A DNA stretch of 64,000 nt from Rhodopseudomonas infernalis (GTDB taxonomy: Bacteria; Pseudomonadota; Alphaproteobacteria; Rhizobiales; Xanthobacteraceae). A program made the translations under genes and the position numbers. The notes beneath the pieces were generated by a model. The model had not been told where the DNA came from, made no database searches, and saw nothing but the letters and a program-made list of their open reading frames with translations. The stretch covers positions 248,001 to 312,000 of the forward strand of contig NZ_JAJNAL010000001.1 of assembly GCF_022271405.1 (NCBI RefSeq), given 5' to 3'. This document shows, piece after piece, positions 36,831 to 45,493 of the stretch; position 1 is the stretch's first letter; each line of letters starts with the position of its first letter.

Positions 36831-38081
36831 ATGGACGTGCAGCGCAAGCTGGCCATCCTGGCGGACGCGGCAAAGTACGACGCCTCCTGCGCCTCGAGCG
36901 GAACGGAGAAACGCGACAGCCGGGACGGCAAGGGGCTGGGTTCGACCGCGCCCGGCATGGGCATCTGCCATTCCTACGCGCCGGACGGCCGCTGCATCTC
37001 GCTCCTCAAGGTGTTGCTGACCAACGCCTGCAACTACGATTGTCTGTACTGCGTCAACCGCGCCTCGTCGAACGTTCCGCGCGCGCGCTTCACCGTCGAC
37101 GAGGTGGTGCAACTGACGCTCGATTTCTATCGCCGCAACTACATCGAAGGGCTGTTCCTCTCCTCCGGCATCATCCGTAGCGCGGACTACACCATGGAAC
37201 AGGTCGTGCAAGTTGCACAGACGTTGCGCGAAAAGCATCACTTCCGCGGCTATATTCATCTCAAGACCATTCCCGAAGCCGACGATACGCTGATCGCCAA
37301 GGCCGGCCGCTATGCCGACCGGCTCAGCATCAACATCGAGGTGCCGGAGGAGAACAGCCTGGCCAAGCTGGCGCCCGAGAAAGACGTCCGCGCCATCCGC
37401 CGCACCATGGGGCGGCTGCGGCTGCGACTGGACGAAGCCACCGAGGCCAAGGCCGAGGCGCGCAAGCAGCCTTCCCGCGCCAAGCCGCCGCGCTTCGCCC
37501 CGGCCGGCCAGAGCACGCAGATGATCATCGGTGCCGATGCCGCCACCGACCAGACCATCCTCGAAACCAGCGCCAACCTGTACGGTTCGTACAACCTCAA
37601 GCGGGTGTACTACTCGGCGTTCAGCCCGATCCCGGATTCCAGTCGCGCGCTGCCGCTACAAGCGCCGCCGCTGGTGCGCGAGCATCGGCTGTATCAGGCC
37701 GATTGGCTGATGCGATTTTACGGCTTCGGCGCGCAGGAGATTATCGATCCGTCGATCGGCATGCTGTCGCTGGAGATGGATCCGAAGCTGGCCTGGGCGC
37801 TCCGCCACCGCGACCGCTTCCCGCTCGACGTCAACCGCGCCAGCCGCGAGGAATTGCTGCGCGTCCCCGGCTTCGGCCGCAAGGCGGTGGACCGCATCAT
37901 CGATACACGGCGGCACAGCGCCATCCGCTCCGCCGACCTGGCGCGGCTGCACATCCCAAGGAACAAGGCACTACCCTTCATCGTTCTCCCCGACCACCGC
38001 CCCCCGAGCTATCTGCTCGACGGCGCGCGGCTGGCGGAGCGATTTCGACCGAAGGCGCAGCAACTGGGGTTTGGGTTTTGA
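36831..38081 (+). CDS. Radical-SAM DNA repair/modification protein (UDG-linked family)
   Basis: 416 residues from ATG 36831, eight bases after AAGGAG. The radical-SAM cluster motif CNYDCLYC places Cys67, Cys71 and Cys74. Residues 180-250 are family-specific. The C terminus has a helix-hairpin-helix (LDVNRASREELLRVPGFGRKAVDRI), a DNA-binding element. It matches the family named in TIGRFAMs as a radical SAM protein linked to a uracil-DNA-glycosylase-like protein, and that partner is the next gene. It is thought to act in DNA repair or modification, but the reaction is unknown. The SOS box upstream indicates damage induction. A palindromic repeat separates it from its partner. Confidence 0.9.
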   Translation: MDVQRKLAILADAAKYDASCASSGTEKRDSRDGKGLGSTAPGMGICHSYAPDGRCISLLKVLLTNACNYDCLYCVNRASSNVPRARFTVDEVVQLTLDFYRRNYIEGLFLSSGIIRSADYTMEQVVQVAQTLREKHHFRGYIHLKTIPEADDTLIAKAGRYADRLSINIEVPEENSLAKLAPEKDVRAIRRTMGRLRLRLDEATEAKAEARKQPSRAKPPRFAPAGQSTQMIIGADAATDQTILETSANLYGSYNLKRVYYSAFSPIPDSSRALPLQAPPLVREHRLYQADWLMRFYGFGAQEIIDPSIGMLSLEMDPKLAWALRHRDRFPLDVNRASREELLRVPGFGRKAVDRIIDTRRHSAIRSADLARLHIPRNKALPFIVLPDHRPPSYLLDGARLAERFRPKAQQLGFGF

Positions 38082-38104
38082 ACTAAGCGACGAAGAACGA
38101 CCTC

Positions 38105-38194
38105 CGTCATGCCCGGCCTTGTGTCGGGCATACACGCCTTACTGACGGAAACTCAGAAAAGGCGTGGATGCCCGGGACAAGCCCGGCCATGACG
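38105..38194. repeat. 90-bp palindromic element, family A
   Basis: Outer arms CGTCATGCCCGGCC and GGCCATGACG with inner arms ACACGCCTT and AAGGCGTGG (one mismatch). It lies between the radical-SAM gene and the UdgX-fusion gene and is exactly as long as the copy inside dnaE2. Confidence 0.9.
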
Positions 38195-38243
38195 CGGGGA
38201 GAGGTTTCACTGAACTAATCAGGGAGTCGAACTAATCGCCACC

Positions 38244-39728
38244 ATGCACCACATCCGCCTCGACAGCGACACTGATTTCGACGGCTGGCGCAAGGCGGCG
38301 CGGGAGTTGGTGATGGCGGATGTGGCGCCGGCGGATGTGACATGGACGGTGGCGGGCGACGAGCCGGAACTGTTCGATGCGCCGGGACTGGCGCCGGGGG
38401 AACAAGGTTTTGCCGAAGCAGCGGGGCCGTTCTCACAGCCCGCATCGCCCTCGCCTACGCAAACCTTCAACGTCCCCGCCCGGTTCGTCGACCTTGCCAA
38501 GACCGTGATCCTGCATCGCGATCCGCAACGCTTCGCGTATCTCTATCAATTGCTGTGGCGGCTGCGCGCCAATTCCGAGCTGATGCAAATTGCGACCGAT
38601 CCGGATGTCGCGCGCTTGCAGGCGATGGCCAAGGCGATCCGCCGCGATGAGCACAAGATGCACGCCTTCGTCCGCTTTCGCGAAATCGGCCGCGAGCCGA
38701 AGTCGCGCTACGTCGCCTGGTTCGAGCCGGAGCATCACATCGTCGAACTCGCCGCGCCGTTCTTCGCGAGGCGCTTCGCCGACATGGCCTGGTCGATCCT
38801 GACGCCCGACGTCTGCGCGCATTGGGACGGCCATGCGATCGCGATCACGCCCGGCGTGGCGAAATCAATGGCGCCGTCGGAGGATCGGCTGGAGGAAACC
38901 TGGCTCACCTACTACGCCAGCATTTTCAATCCGGCGCGGCTGAAGACCAAAGCGATGCAGGCCGAGATGCCGAAGAAATATTGGCGCAACCTGCCGGAGG
39001 CTGCGCTGATCAAACCCTTGATCGAAGACGCCGAACGCAAGACCCACGCGATGGTCGCGGCGCAGGCGACCGCGCCGAAGAAGCCGCAGCGACAGGAGCA
39101 GCCGATGGCCAAGGCGAAGCAAGGCGGCGACTCTCTTGAGGCGCTGCGCGAGCAGGCGCGCGAGTGCCGCGACTGCGATCTGTGGAAGCCGGCGACCCAG
39201 ACCGTGTTCGGCGAAGGCCCGCAACATGCCACTGTGATGCTGGTCGGCGAGCAGCCCGGCGACAAGGAAGACCTCGCCGGCAAGCCGTTCGTCGGCCCCG
39301 CCGGTCAGATGCTCGATCGCGCCTTAGCCGAAGCCGGCGTCGATCGCGGCAAGACCTACGTCACCAACGCGGTGAAGCATTTCAAATTCGTGCCGCGCGG
39401 CAAGATCCGTCTGCACCAGAAGCCGAACACGCCGGAGATCAAGGCGTGCCGGCAGTGGTACGAGCGCGAGCTCGCCACCATCAAGCCGCTGCTGGTGGTG
39501 GCGATGGGCGCCACCGCGGCGCAAAGCGTGCTCGGCAAGGTGACGCCGATCAACGCAAACCGCGGCCATCTGATCGAGCGCGACGACGGCCCGCAGGTGC
39601 TGGTGACGGTTCACCCGTCATATTTGCTCCGGCTGCCGGACGCCGACGCCAAGGAACGCGAATACGCCCGGTTCGTCGACGACCTCAGACTCGTCGCCGA
39701 GCACCTCAAGAAGGCGGAAGCGGCTTGA
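38244..39728 (+). CDS. Fusion of DUF4130 domain and UdgX-type uracil-DNA glycosylase
   Basis: 494 residues. The first 265 form the DUF4130 domain of the radical-SAM-linked family (DRLEETWLTYYASIFNPARL; MPKKYWRNLPE). After a Lys/Gln linker the glycosylase domain begins near 297: Cys308-x2-Cys311 and Cys402 are likely Fe-S ligands; motif A is GEQPGDKEDLAGKPFVGPAG (335-354); the R-loop GKIRLHQKP carries His391; motif B is HPSYLLR (457-463). UdgX enzymes use this His to form a covalent bond with the abasic site after uracil removal, and the usual KRRIH is KIRLH here. In many genomes the two parts are separate genes. It follows the radical-SAM gene and is probably SOS-induced with it. No strong ribosome site precedes ATG 38244. 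Confidence 0.92.
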   Translation: MHHIRLDSDTDFDGWRKAARELVMADVAPADVTWTVAGDEPELFDAPGLAPGEQGFAEAAGPFSQPASPSPTQTFNVPARFVDLAKTVILHRDPQRFAYLYQLLWRLRANSELMQIATDPDVARLQAMAKAIRRDEHKMHAFVRFREIGREPKSRYVAWFEPEHHIVELAAPFFARRFADMAWSILTPDVCAHWDGHAIAITPGVAKSMAPSEDRLEETWLTYYASIFNPARLKTKAMQAEMPKKYWRNLPEAALIKPLIEDAERKTHAMVAAQATAPKKPQRQEQPMAKAKQGGDSLEALREQARECRDCDLWKPATQTVFGEGPQHATVMLVGEQPGDKEDLAGKPFVGPAGQMLDRALAEAGVDRGKTYVTNAVKHFKFVPRGKIRLHQKPNTPEIKACRQWYERELATIKPLLVVAMGATAAQSVLGKVTPINANRGHLIERDDGPQVLVTVHPSYLLRLPDADAKEREYARFVDDLRLVAEHLKKAEAA

Positions 39729-39966
39729 GCCAAGCCAAGCCGCGGAAACGTCCGCATGGCACCGTACACAACGCACCTGTTCCATCGTGACGTTTCTGTG
39801 CAGGCATCGGAACCCGATCGATTCAATCGAAACCGAACCAGTTCCGGTAACCGTCGCGATCCTGGCGGGTTGAGCAAGCGGGCCGAACCGGCTAACGCTC
39901 CGCCGCAATGCTGCGCTGCAGAGCAGCGTCCGCAGCAAGACCAACAACAAGCATATGAGGAATTCG

Positions 39967-41202
39967 ATGTCGGCCCTTTCCCGCTCGATCGCCACTTTGG
40001 CGGCCGCCGCCCTGCTGACCGCCGCCGGCGGACAAGCCATGGCGCAGAAGAAATACGGCCCCGGCGCCAGCGATACCGAGGTCAAGATCGGCAATATCGT
40101 GCCCTACAGCGGCCCCGCGTCGGCGTATGGCAGCGTCGGCCGCGCGCAGGACGCCTACTTCAAGATGATCAACGACAAGGGCGGCATCAACGGCCGCAAG
40201 ATCGTCTACATCTCCTATGACGACGCCTACTCGCCGCCGAAGGCGGTCGAGCAGACCCGCAAGCTGGTCGAGAGCGACGAAGTGCTGTTCATGTTCTCGC
40301 CGCTCGGCACGCCGTCCAACACGGCGATCCAGAAATATCTGAACGCCAAGAAGGTCCCGCATCTGTTCCTGGCGTCGGGCGCCACCAAGTGGAACGACCC
40401 GAAGCGCTTCCCGTGGACGATGGGCTGGCTGCCGAGCTACCAGAGCGAAGGTCGCATCTACGCCAAGTACCTGATGAAGGAAAAGCCGGACGCCAAGATC
40501 GCCGTGCTGTATCAGGGCGACGATTTCGGCAAGGACTATCTGAAGGGCCTCAAGGATGGCCTCGGCGCCAAGGCGTCGCAGATCGTGATCGAGGACAGCT
40601 ACGAGCTGACCGAGCCGACCGTCGATTCCCACATCGTCAACATCAAGGCCAAGTCGCCGGACGTGCTGGTGATCTTCGCGACGCCGAAGTTCGCCGCGCA
40701 GACCATCAAGAAGGTCGCCGAGCTGGCCTGGAAGCCGATGATGATCGTGCCGAACGTGTCGGCCTCGACCGGCAGCGTCATGAAGCCGGCCGGCTTCGAG
40801 AATGCCCAGGGCATCGTCTCGGCCTCCTACGCCAAGGACGCCACCGACAAGCAGTGGGAAAACGACCCGGGCATGAAGGCGTATTACGAGTTCATGGCGA
40901 AGTACGCGCCCGACGCCAGCCGCGCCGATAGCTCGTTCATGACCGGCTACAACATCGCCGAGACCGTCGCGGTGCTGATCAAGCAGTGCGGCGACGACCT
41001 CACCCGTGAGAACGTCATGAAGCAGGCGGCCAGCCTCAAGGGCGTCCAGCTCGGCGGCCTGCTGCCCGGCATCACCCTCACCACCTCGGCGACCGACTTC
41101 GCGCCGATCGAGCAGCTGCAGATGATGCGGTTCGAAGGCCAGAACTGGAAGCTGTTCGGCGACGTCATCGAAGGCGAAGTCGCCTCCCCGACCGGCGGTT
41201 AG
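39967..41202 (+). CDS. Periplasmic binding protein, branched-chain amino acid/aromatic type
   Basis: 411 residues from ATG 39967, preceded by AGGA; ATG 39955 upstream is less likely. A signal peptide ends near AMAQ. The mature protein starts with the type I fold signature (DTEVKIGNIVPYSGPASAYG; GGINGRKIVYISYDDAYSPPKAVEQ). Such proteins deliver amino acids, amides, urea or aromatic acids to LivHMGF-like ABC importers. No permease or ATPase gene adjoins it, and it is not close to the CouP-like protein in this window, so it is an orphan receptor. A strong terminator follows at 41303. Confidence 0.92.
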   Translation: MSALSRSIATLAAAALLTAAGGQAMAQKKYGPGASDTEVKIGNIVPYSGPASAYGSVGRAQDAYFKMINDKGGINGRKIVYISYDDAYSPPKAVEQTRKLVESDEVLFMFSPLGTPSNTAIQKYLNAKKVPHLFLASGATKWNDPKRFPWTMGWLPSYQSEGRIYAKYLMKEKPDAKIAVLYQGDDFGKDYLKGLKDGLGAKASQIVIEDSYELTEPTVDSHIVNIKAKSPDVLVIFATPKFAAQTIKKVAELAWKPMMIVPNVSASTGSVMKPAGFENAQGIVSASYAKDATDKQWENDPGMKAYYEFMAKYAPDASRADSSFMTGYNIAETVAVLIKQCGDDLTRENVMKQAASLKGVQLGGLLPGITLTTSATDFAPIEQLQMMRFEGQNWKLFGDVIEGEVASPTGG

Positions 41203-41224
41203 TTCGGCTCGCCTCCAACAGCCT

Positions 41225-41266
41225 CGTCATTCCGGGGCGCGAGCGCAGCTCGCGAACCCGGAATCC
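41225..41266. repeat. Partial family C repeat
   Basis: Left part of family C (CGTCATTCCGGGGCGCGAGC, then GAACCCGGAATCC). The right arm is absent. Confidence 0.65.
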
Positions 41267-41302
41267 CGAGCTTGTCGACCATAGCTTCGACCTGACCATC
41301 GA

Positions 41303-41333
41303 GCCCTCCGCGACCACCGCGGAGGGCTTTTTT
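41303..41333 (+). terminator. Rho-independent terminator of the binding-protein gene
   Basis: Ten-base stem GCCCTCCGCG/CGCGGAGGGC with an ACCAC loop and a run of six T. A textbook terminator 100 bases after the stop. Confidence 0.93.
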
Positions 41334-41360
41334 CGTGCTCCACTTCTGCCAGCTCTCTGC

Positions 41361-41520
41361 CCTTCTCCCCTCGTGGGAGAAGGTGGCACGGACGCAGTCC
41401 GTGCCGGATGAGGGGCGCGGCAGCGCATCGGACGCGTACGTCAACAGCATCGCCGTTCCGCGCGGCGCCCCCTCACCCGCCGTCGCTGCGCGACGGCCCG
41501 CTCTCCCACAAGGGGAGAGG
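41361..41520. repeat. Family D intergenic repeat
   Basis: It starts CCTTCTCCCCTCGTGGGAG and ends CTCTCCCACAAGGGGAGAGG, with inner complementary parts GGATGAGGGGCGC and GGCGCCCCCTCACCC. A similar, longer array is at 57222-57546. The 379-base gap before the kinase gene holds this, the terminator and a partial family C repeat. Confidence 0.75.
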
Positions 41521-41581
41521 TTGAAGCGGCGCCGTGCCTCACGCTCTTGCCGCCTCGCTTGGTGCCTGCCAAAACGGCGCC

Positions 41582-42862
41582 ATGATCGATCATCGCCCGC
41601 TTCTCCGCGCCATCTTCGACGCCGCCGTGGCGGCAGCGCATCCTGACAGCATCCTGGCCGCCCGCCTTCCTGACGTTCCGCGCGGCCGGATCATCTGCCT
41701 TGCCGCCGGCAAGGGCGCGGCCGCGATGGCTGCCGCCGCGGAGCGGCATTATCTCGACACGCTGGGCCTTGATCCCGCGCGGCTGGTCGGCATCGCCACA
41801 ACGCGCCACGGCCACCGCGTGCCGACGCGCGCGATCGAGGTGATCGAAGCCGGCCATCCGGTGCCCGACGCCGAAGGGCTGCGCGGCGCCGAAGCCAGTC
41901 TGGCCCTCGCCGCCACCGCGACGCCGGACGATCTGCTGCTCGTGCTGCTGTCCGGCGGCGGTTCGGCGAACTGGATTCTGCCGGCCGAAGGCATCACTCT
42001 GGCGCAGAAGCAGCAGACCACCCGCGCACTGCTGCGCTCCGGCGCGCCGATCGGCGAGGTCAACGCGGTGCGCAAGCATCTGTCGCGCATCAAGGGCGGC
42101 CGCCTCGCCCGCGCCGGTGCCAATGCCGCCGAGATCGTCACCCTGGCGATCTCCGACGTGCCGCGCGACGAGCCTTCCGCAATCGCGTCGGGGCCGACGG
42201 TGCCCGATCCGACCACGCTGGCCGACGCCCGCGCGCTCGTCGCGCGTTACAAGCTCGAGCTCGACGATGCGGTCCGCGCCGCGCTGAACGATCCGCGCAA
42301 CGAAAGCGTCAAGGCCGGCGATGCCGCGTTCGCGCGGGCCCGGTTCGAGATCATCGCGACGCCGCGGCAATCGCTCGATGCCGCCATCCAGGTCGCGCGC
42401 GACGCCGGCTATGAGGTCACCGATCTCGGCGCCGATCTCGAGGGCGAGGCCCGCGACGTTGCGGCCGCACATGCTGGGCTGGCGCGCGAAGCCCGTGCGG
42501 CGGGCAAGAAGCTTGCGATCCTGTCCGGCGGCGAACTCACCGTCACGGTCCGTGGCAATGGCCGCGGCGGCCCCAATCAGGAATACGCGCTGTCCCTCGC
42601 GCAGCACTTGAAGGACCTGCCGGACGTCGCCGCCCTCGCCGCCGACACCGACGGCGCCGATGGCGGCGCCGGCAATGCCACCGACCCGGCCGGCGCACTG
42701 ATCGACGCGCGCACCTTCGCCAAGCTCGACGAACTGAAGCTCGATCCCGCCGCCACGCTGGCCGCCAACGACGCCACAACCTTCTTCGAACACACCGGCG
42801 ACCTGCTGCTGACCGGCCCGACGCTGACCAACGTCAATGATATTCGAGTGATCTTGGTGTGA
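41582..42862 (+). CDS. Glycerate 2-kinase/hydroxypyruvate-reductase-annotated protein (TtuD/GckA, MOFRL)
   Basis: 426 residues from ATG 41582. The N-terminal DUF4147 domain has AAGKGAAAMAAAAERH and LLSGGGSANW; IASGPTVPDP and the C-terminal MOFRL domain (ILSGGELTVTVRGNGRGGPNQEYALSLA; AADTDGADGGAGNATDPAGALID) follow. These match bacterial glycerate 2-kinases, often annotated as TtuD hydroxypyruvate reductase. The enzyme makes 2-phosphoglycerate from glycerate in serine-cycle, tartrate or glyoxylate-derived metabolism. It stands alone between repeats, so the pathway here cannot be fixed. Confidence 0.9.
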   Translation: MIDHRPLLRAIFDAAVAAAHPDSILAARLPDVPRGRIICLAAGKGAAAMAAAAERHYLDTLGLDPARLVGIATTRHGHRVPTRAIEVIEAGHPVPDAEGLRGAEASLALAATATPDDLLLVLLSGGGSANWILPAEGITLAQKQQTTRALLRSGAPIGEVNAVRKHLSRIKGGRLARAGANAAEIVTLAISDVPRDEPSAIASGPTVPDPTTLADARALVARYKLELDDAVRAALNDPRNESVKAGDAAFARARFEIIATPRQSLDAAIQVARDAGYEVTDLGADLEGEARDVAAAHAGLAREARAAGKKLAILSGGELTVTVRGNGRGGPNQEYALSLAQHLKDLPDVAALAADTDGADGGAGNATDPAGALIDARTFAKLDELKLDPAATLAANDATTFFEHTGDLLLTGPTLTNVNDIRVILV

Positions 42863-42875
42863 GCGCTATCCGCTC

Positions 42876-42939
42876 CGTCATTGCGAGGAGCGAAGCCGAC
42901 GAAGCAATCCAGCTCCGTGCACGGCGCTGGATTGCTTCG
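42876..42939. repeat. Family B repeat, right arm truncated
   Basis: Left arm CGTCATTGCGAGGAG and the inner pair GAAGCAATCCAG/CTGGATTGCTTC are complete, but the outer right arm is replaced by unrelated sequence. Confidence 0.78.
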
Positions 42940-43152
42940 CGGAGCCTGTGCCCGGCCGGCGCGATGCGCCGATCCGTATGCTCAAAATAACGAAACCGAT
43001 TGCATCACTCAGCCGTCATGCGCGGACCTTGACCCGCCCGCGCGGCCGAAGCCGCTTCGGCGCGGCGAAGGCCCGCGCATCCATCGTTCTCGAAGAAGAT
43101 GGATCGCCGGATCCAGTCCGGCGATGACGACCGTCGTTGTGGATCGATCCTG

Positions 43153-44727
43153 CTACTCCGCCGACTTCACCTCTCGCCGCTCCAGCGACGACAGCGCGTG
43201 CAGCAGCACGTTGCGGATCTTGTCGCTGTCGGCCGGCGTGACCGCGGCGGTGTCGAGATAGAAATCGAGTCCCGGCATTTTTTCGATCACCACCTCGGAA
43301 TTCTCCGCGCCGTCGTGCAGACGATCGATCACATACGGCACAACGTCTCGGCTGATGCCCTTCATGGTGATCAAAGGCAGCGTGTGGGCGGCGACGATGT
43401 CGCTGACCAGCGCGTAGGTTTCGTAGCTGACCACGATGCCGCCGGGCTCGGCGATCGACTGCAGCCGCGCCGCGAGGTTCGCCTCCGCGCCGATGATGGT
43501 GTAGTCCATCCGGTCGGCGCTGCCGAAATTCCCCACATTGCAGTAGCCGGAGTTGATCCCCATTCGCGCGCGGAACGGCTGTTCGATGCCGGCGGCGCGC
43601 CATTTTCCGTTGAGTTCGGCGAGCCGTCGCTGCATCGCCCAGGCCATCCGCACGCAGGCCTGCGCGTCGGCGCGGTCGCCCTTGGTGTCCGGATCGCCGA
43701 AGAAGATCAGCATCGCGTCGCCGATGAACTTGTCGATCGTGCCGCCGTAGCGATGCGCGATCTCCGACATCTCGGTGAAGTACTCGTTGAGCAGCTGGGT
43801 GATCAGTTCCGGCTGCAGCCGCTCGGTGGTCGCGGTGAAATTCTGGATGTCCGAGAAGAAGATCGTCAGCTTCTTGCGCTCGGTGTGGATGGTGACGTCC
43901 TTCTGGCCGGAGAAGATGCTCTTGTAGATCTGCGGCGGGATGTAGCGCGAGATCTTCATCGACAGCGTGGCGAGGAAATCGTTGTTGGTCTCCAGCTCCC
44001 TGTTCATGGCGACGATGCGGTCGGCCTGCCGCCGCTGCATCGCCAGGAACGACACGCCGCACACCGCGGCCAGCGCGAAATAGGCCAGCAGGAATTTGAA
44101 CGAGAACAGATTGGCGGCGATCGGCTGGGTGATCGTCACTTCCTGAATGCCGCGGACGTCGCCGACCTTCCAGTCGGTCTTCGGGCTTTCGGGGTGGACG
44201 TTGTGGCAGGCCACACAGGCCGGCGCCATCGTCACCGGCGACACCAGCCGCACGCTGTCGCTGAACAGGCCAGCCTTGCCGGACACGATGTTGCTGCTCG
44301 CATCCTTGCGCAACGCCGCCAGAGCGTCGCGCTCGAACGCGTCGAGTTCGTGCGGCGCACGATTGGCGAACGGATAGTCCGAGACGAACCGATAGGAGAT
44401 GTTGCTCTGCTGCTCGCCGATCACCCGGCCGAGTTCGAGCGACAGCGTCGCCGGAATCGGGATCGCGCCCGGGATATTCTGATAGTCGTGCACGACCTTG
44501 ACGTCGCCGGGGTGCTCCAGGATCCGGCCGACGACGTTGGCGGCGTAATAGTGCCGGACGCTCTTGATCACAGAATTCAGGTCGGAGGCCTGTCGCCGTA
44601 GGGCCGCGTCGGCAAGGTTGGTCAGGTCGAGCCACACCGCCGCCGGCAGCGCCAGCAGCAGCACCGCGATCAGGCCGGCCGTCAATCCGCTGCGCCGCCG
44701 CAGAGCCTGCCGATTGTCGTGATCCAT
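43153..44727 (-). CDS. Adenylate cyclase with periplasmic c-type haem sensor (DUF3365-like)
   Basis: 524 residues. TM1 (13-35), then a periplasmic domain (about 36-205) of the DUF3365/Tll0287-like type with a c-type haem motif CVACH (171-175), then TM2 (208-230), a short HAMP-like helix and a class III cyclase domain (from about 280). The cyclase has metal-binding Asp293 (FFSDIQNF) and Asp337 (KFIGDAM), and the adenine-selecting Lys333 and the Asp in MDYTIIG, so it should make cAMP rather than cGMP. The haem is expected to sense redox state, oxygen or NO in the periplasm. No neighbour is obviously linked. Domain calls are firm; the signal is inference. Confidence 0.9.
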   Translation of the reverse strand: MDHDNRQALRRRSGLTAGLIAVLLLALPAAVWLDLTNLADAALRRQASDLNSVIKSVRHYYAANVVGRILEHPGDVKVVHDYQNIPGAIPIPATLSLELGRVIGEQQSNISYRFVSDYPFANRAPHELDAFERDALAALRKDASSNIVSGKAGLFSDSVRLVSPVTMAPACVACHNVHPESPKTDWKVGDVRGIQEVTITQPIAANLFSFKFLLAYFALAAVCGVSFLAMQRRQADRIVAMNRELETNNDFLATLSMKISRYIPPQIYKSIFSGQKDVTIHTERKKLTIFFSDIQNFTATTERLQPELITQLLNEYFTEMSEIAHRYGGTIDKFIGDAMLIFFGDPDTKGDRADAQACVRMAWAMQRRLAELNGKWRAAGIEQPFRARMGINSGYCNVGNFGSADRMDYTIIGAEANLAARLQSIAEPGGIVVSYETYALVSDIVAAHTLPLITMKGISRDVVPYVIDRLHDGAENSEVVIEKMPGLDFYLDTAAVTPADSDKIRNVLLHALSSLERREVKSAE

Positions 44728-44864
44728 CCGCCTGTCTTGCCCCGCTGTTCTGGTTCCGGCGGCCGAACCCTAGAGCGGGCAGCGGGGGCTGAGAAGACGC
44801 AACGGTGCAACGCTACCAGACTTGTGATTCACCGCCGCCGCGCTCCACGGCTGGCGCGACCGGC

Positions 44865-45446
44865 TCAAGGTCCGACGGTTCGGATCGCCCGGCCCTGCGA
44901 GATGAAGGCGTAGTGGCCGTTGGCGAAGGTGCCGAGCATCAGCGCTTCGACGACCGGCTCGGCGATCTCGCCGCTGCCGGCCCAATCGACCACGAAATTG
45001 GCACCGGTGCCGGCGCGGTTGTCCAGCGTCGGGACAAAGGCCTCGATGGTGGCAAACGGTTTCAGCGCCACCGGCGCCTTGAGATAGCTCTGCACCATCT
45101 TGCCGGCACCGTCGAAATAGGCGATCCGCCGGATCACCAGCGGCTTGGTCTCGGAGGCGTTGTGGACGCTCAGCGTCACGGAAAAGTCCGCCCGCGCCTT
45201 GCCCTGCGCGATCGAGACGCTCGAATAGGCCGGCACATAGACCGAGCCGGCGGTTGGCAGCGGCTCAGCCGGCAGCGCGGTCAGCGACGCCGCGAAGGTC
45301 TGCTCCAGCCCCGGCGCTTCCGCCTTGCCCTGCGCGACCGATGGCGCCACCGACGCCAGCAGCAGCCCGGCCACGAGCCCAATCCGGTAGCAAGCACCGA
45401 TTCGGCCGGCCAGACCATCGTCCCGAGTTATGTCTTCCGGTCGCAT
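44865..45446 (-). CDS. Exported DUF3124 protein
   Basis: 193 residues from ATG 45446, eight bases after AAGGG; the longer frame to 45479 is less likely. An N-terminal hydrophobic segment (GLVAGLLLASVAPSVAQ) gives export. The mature domain begins GSVYVPAYSSVSIAQGKARADFSVTLSVHNAS and ends with the conserved FVVDWAGSG and AYFDGAGKMVQSY-type blocks, matching DUF3124, a periplasmic family of unknown role. It is divergent from the CPA2 antiporter with only 47 bases between their starts, so the two may share regulation. Confidence 0.8.
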   Translation of the reverse strand: MRPEDITRDDGLAGRIGACYRIGLVAGLLLASVAPSVAQGKAEAPGLEQTFAASLTALPAEPLPTAGSVYVPAYSSVSIAQGKARADFSVTLSVHNASETKPLVIRRIAYFDGAGKMVQSYLKAPVALKPFATIEAFVPTLDNRAGTGANFVVDWAGSGEIAEPVVEALMLGTFANGHYAFISQGRAIRTVGP

Positions 45447-45493
45447 GGCATTACCCTTATTGTGCGACGATCCATCCAACGGCGGCCGAGGGC

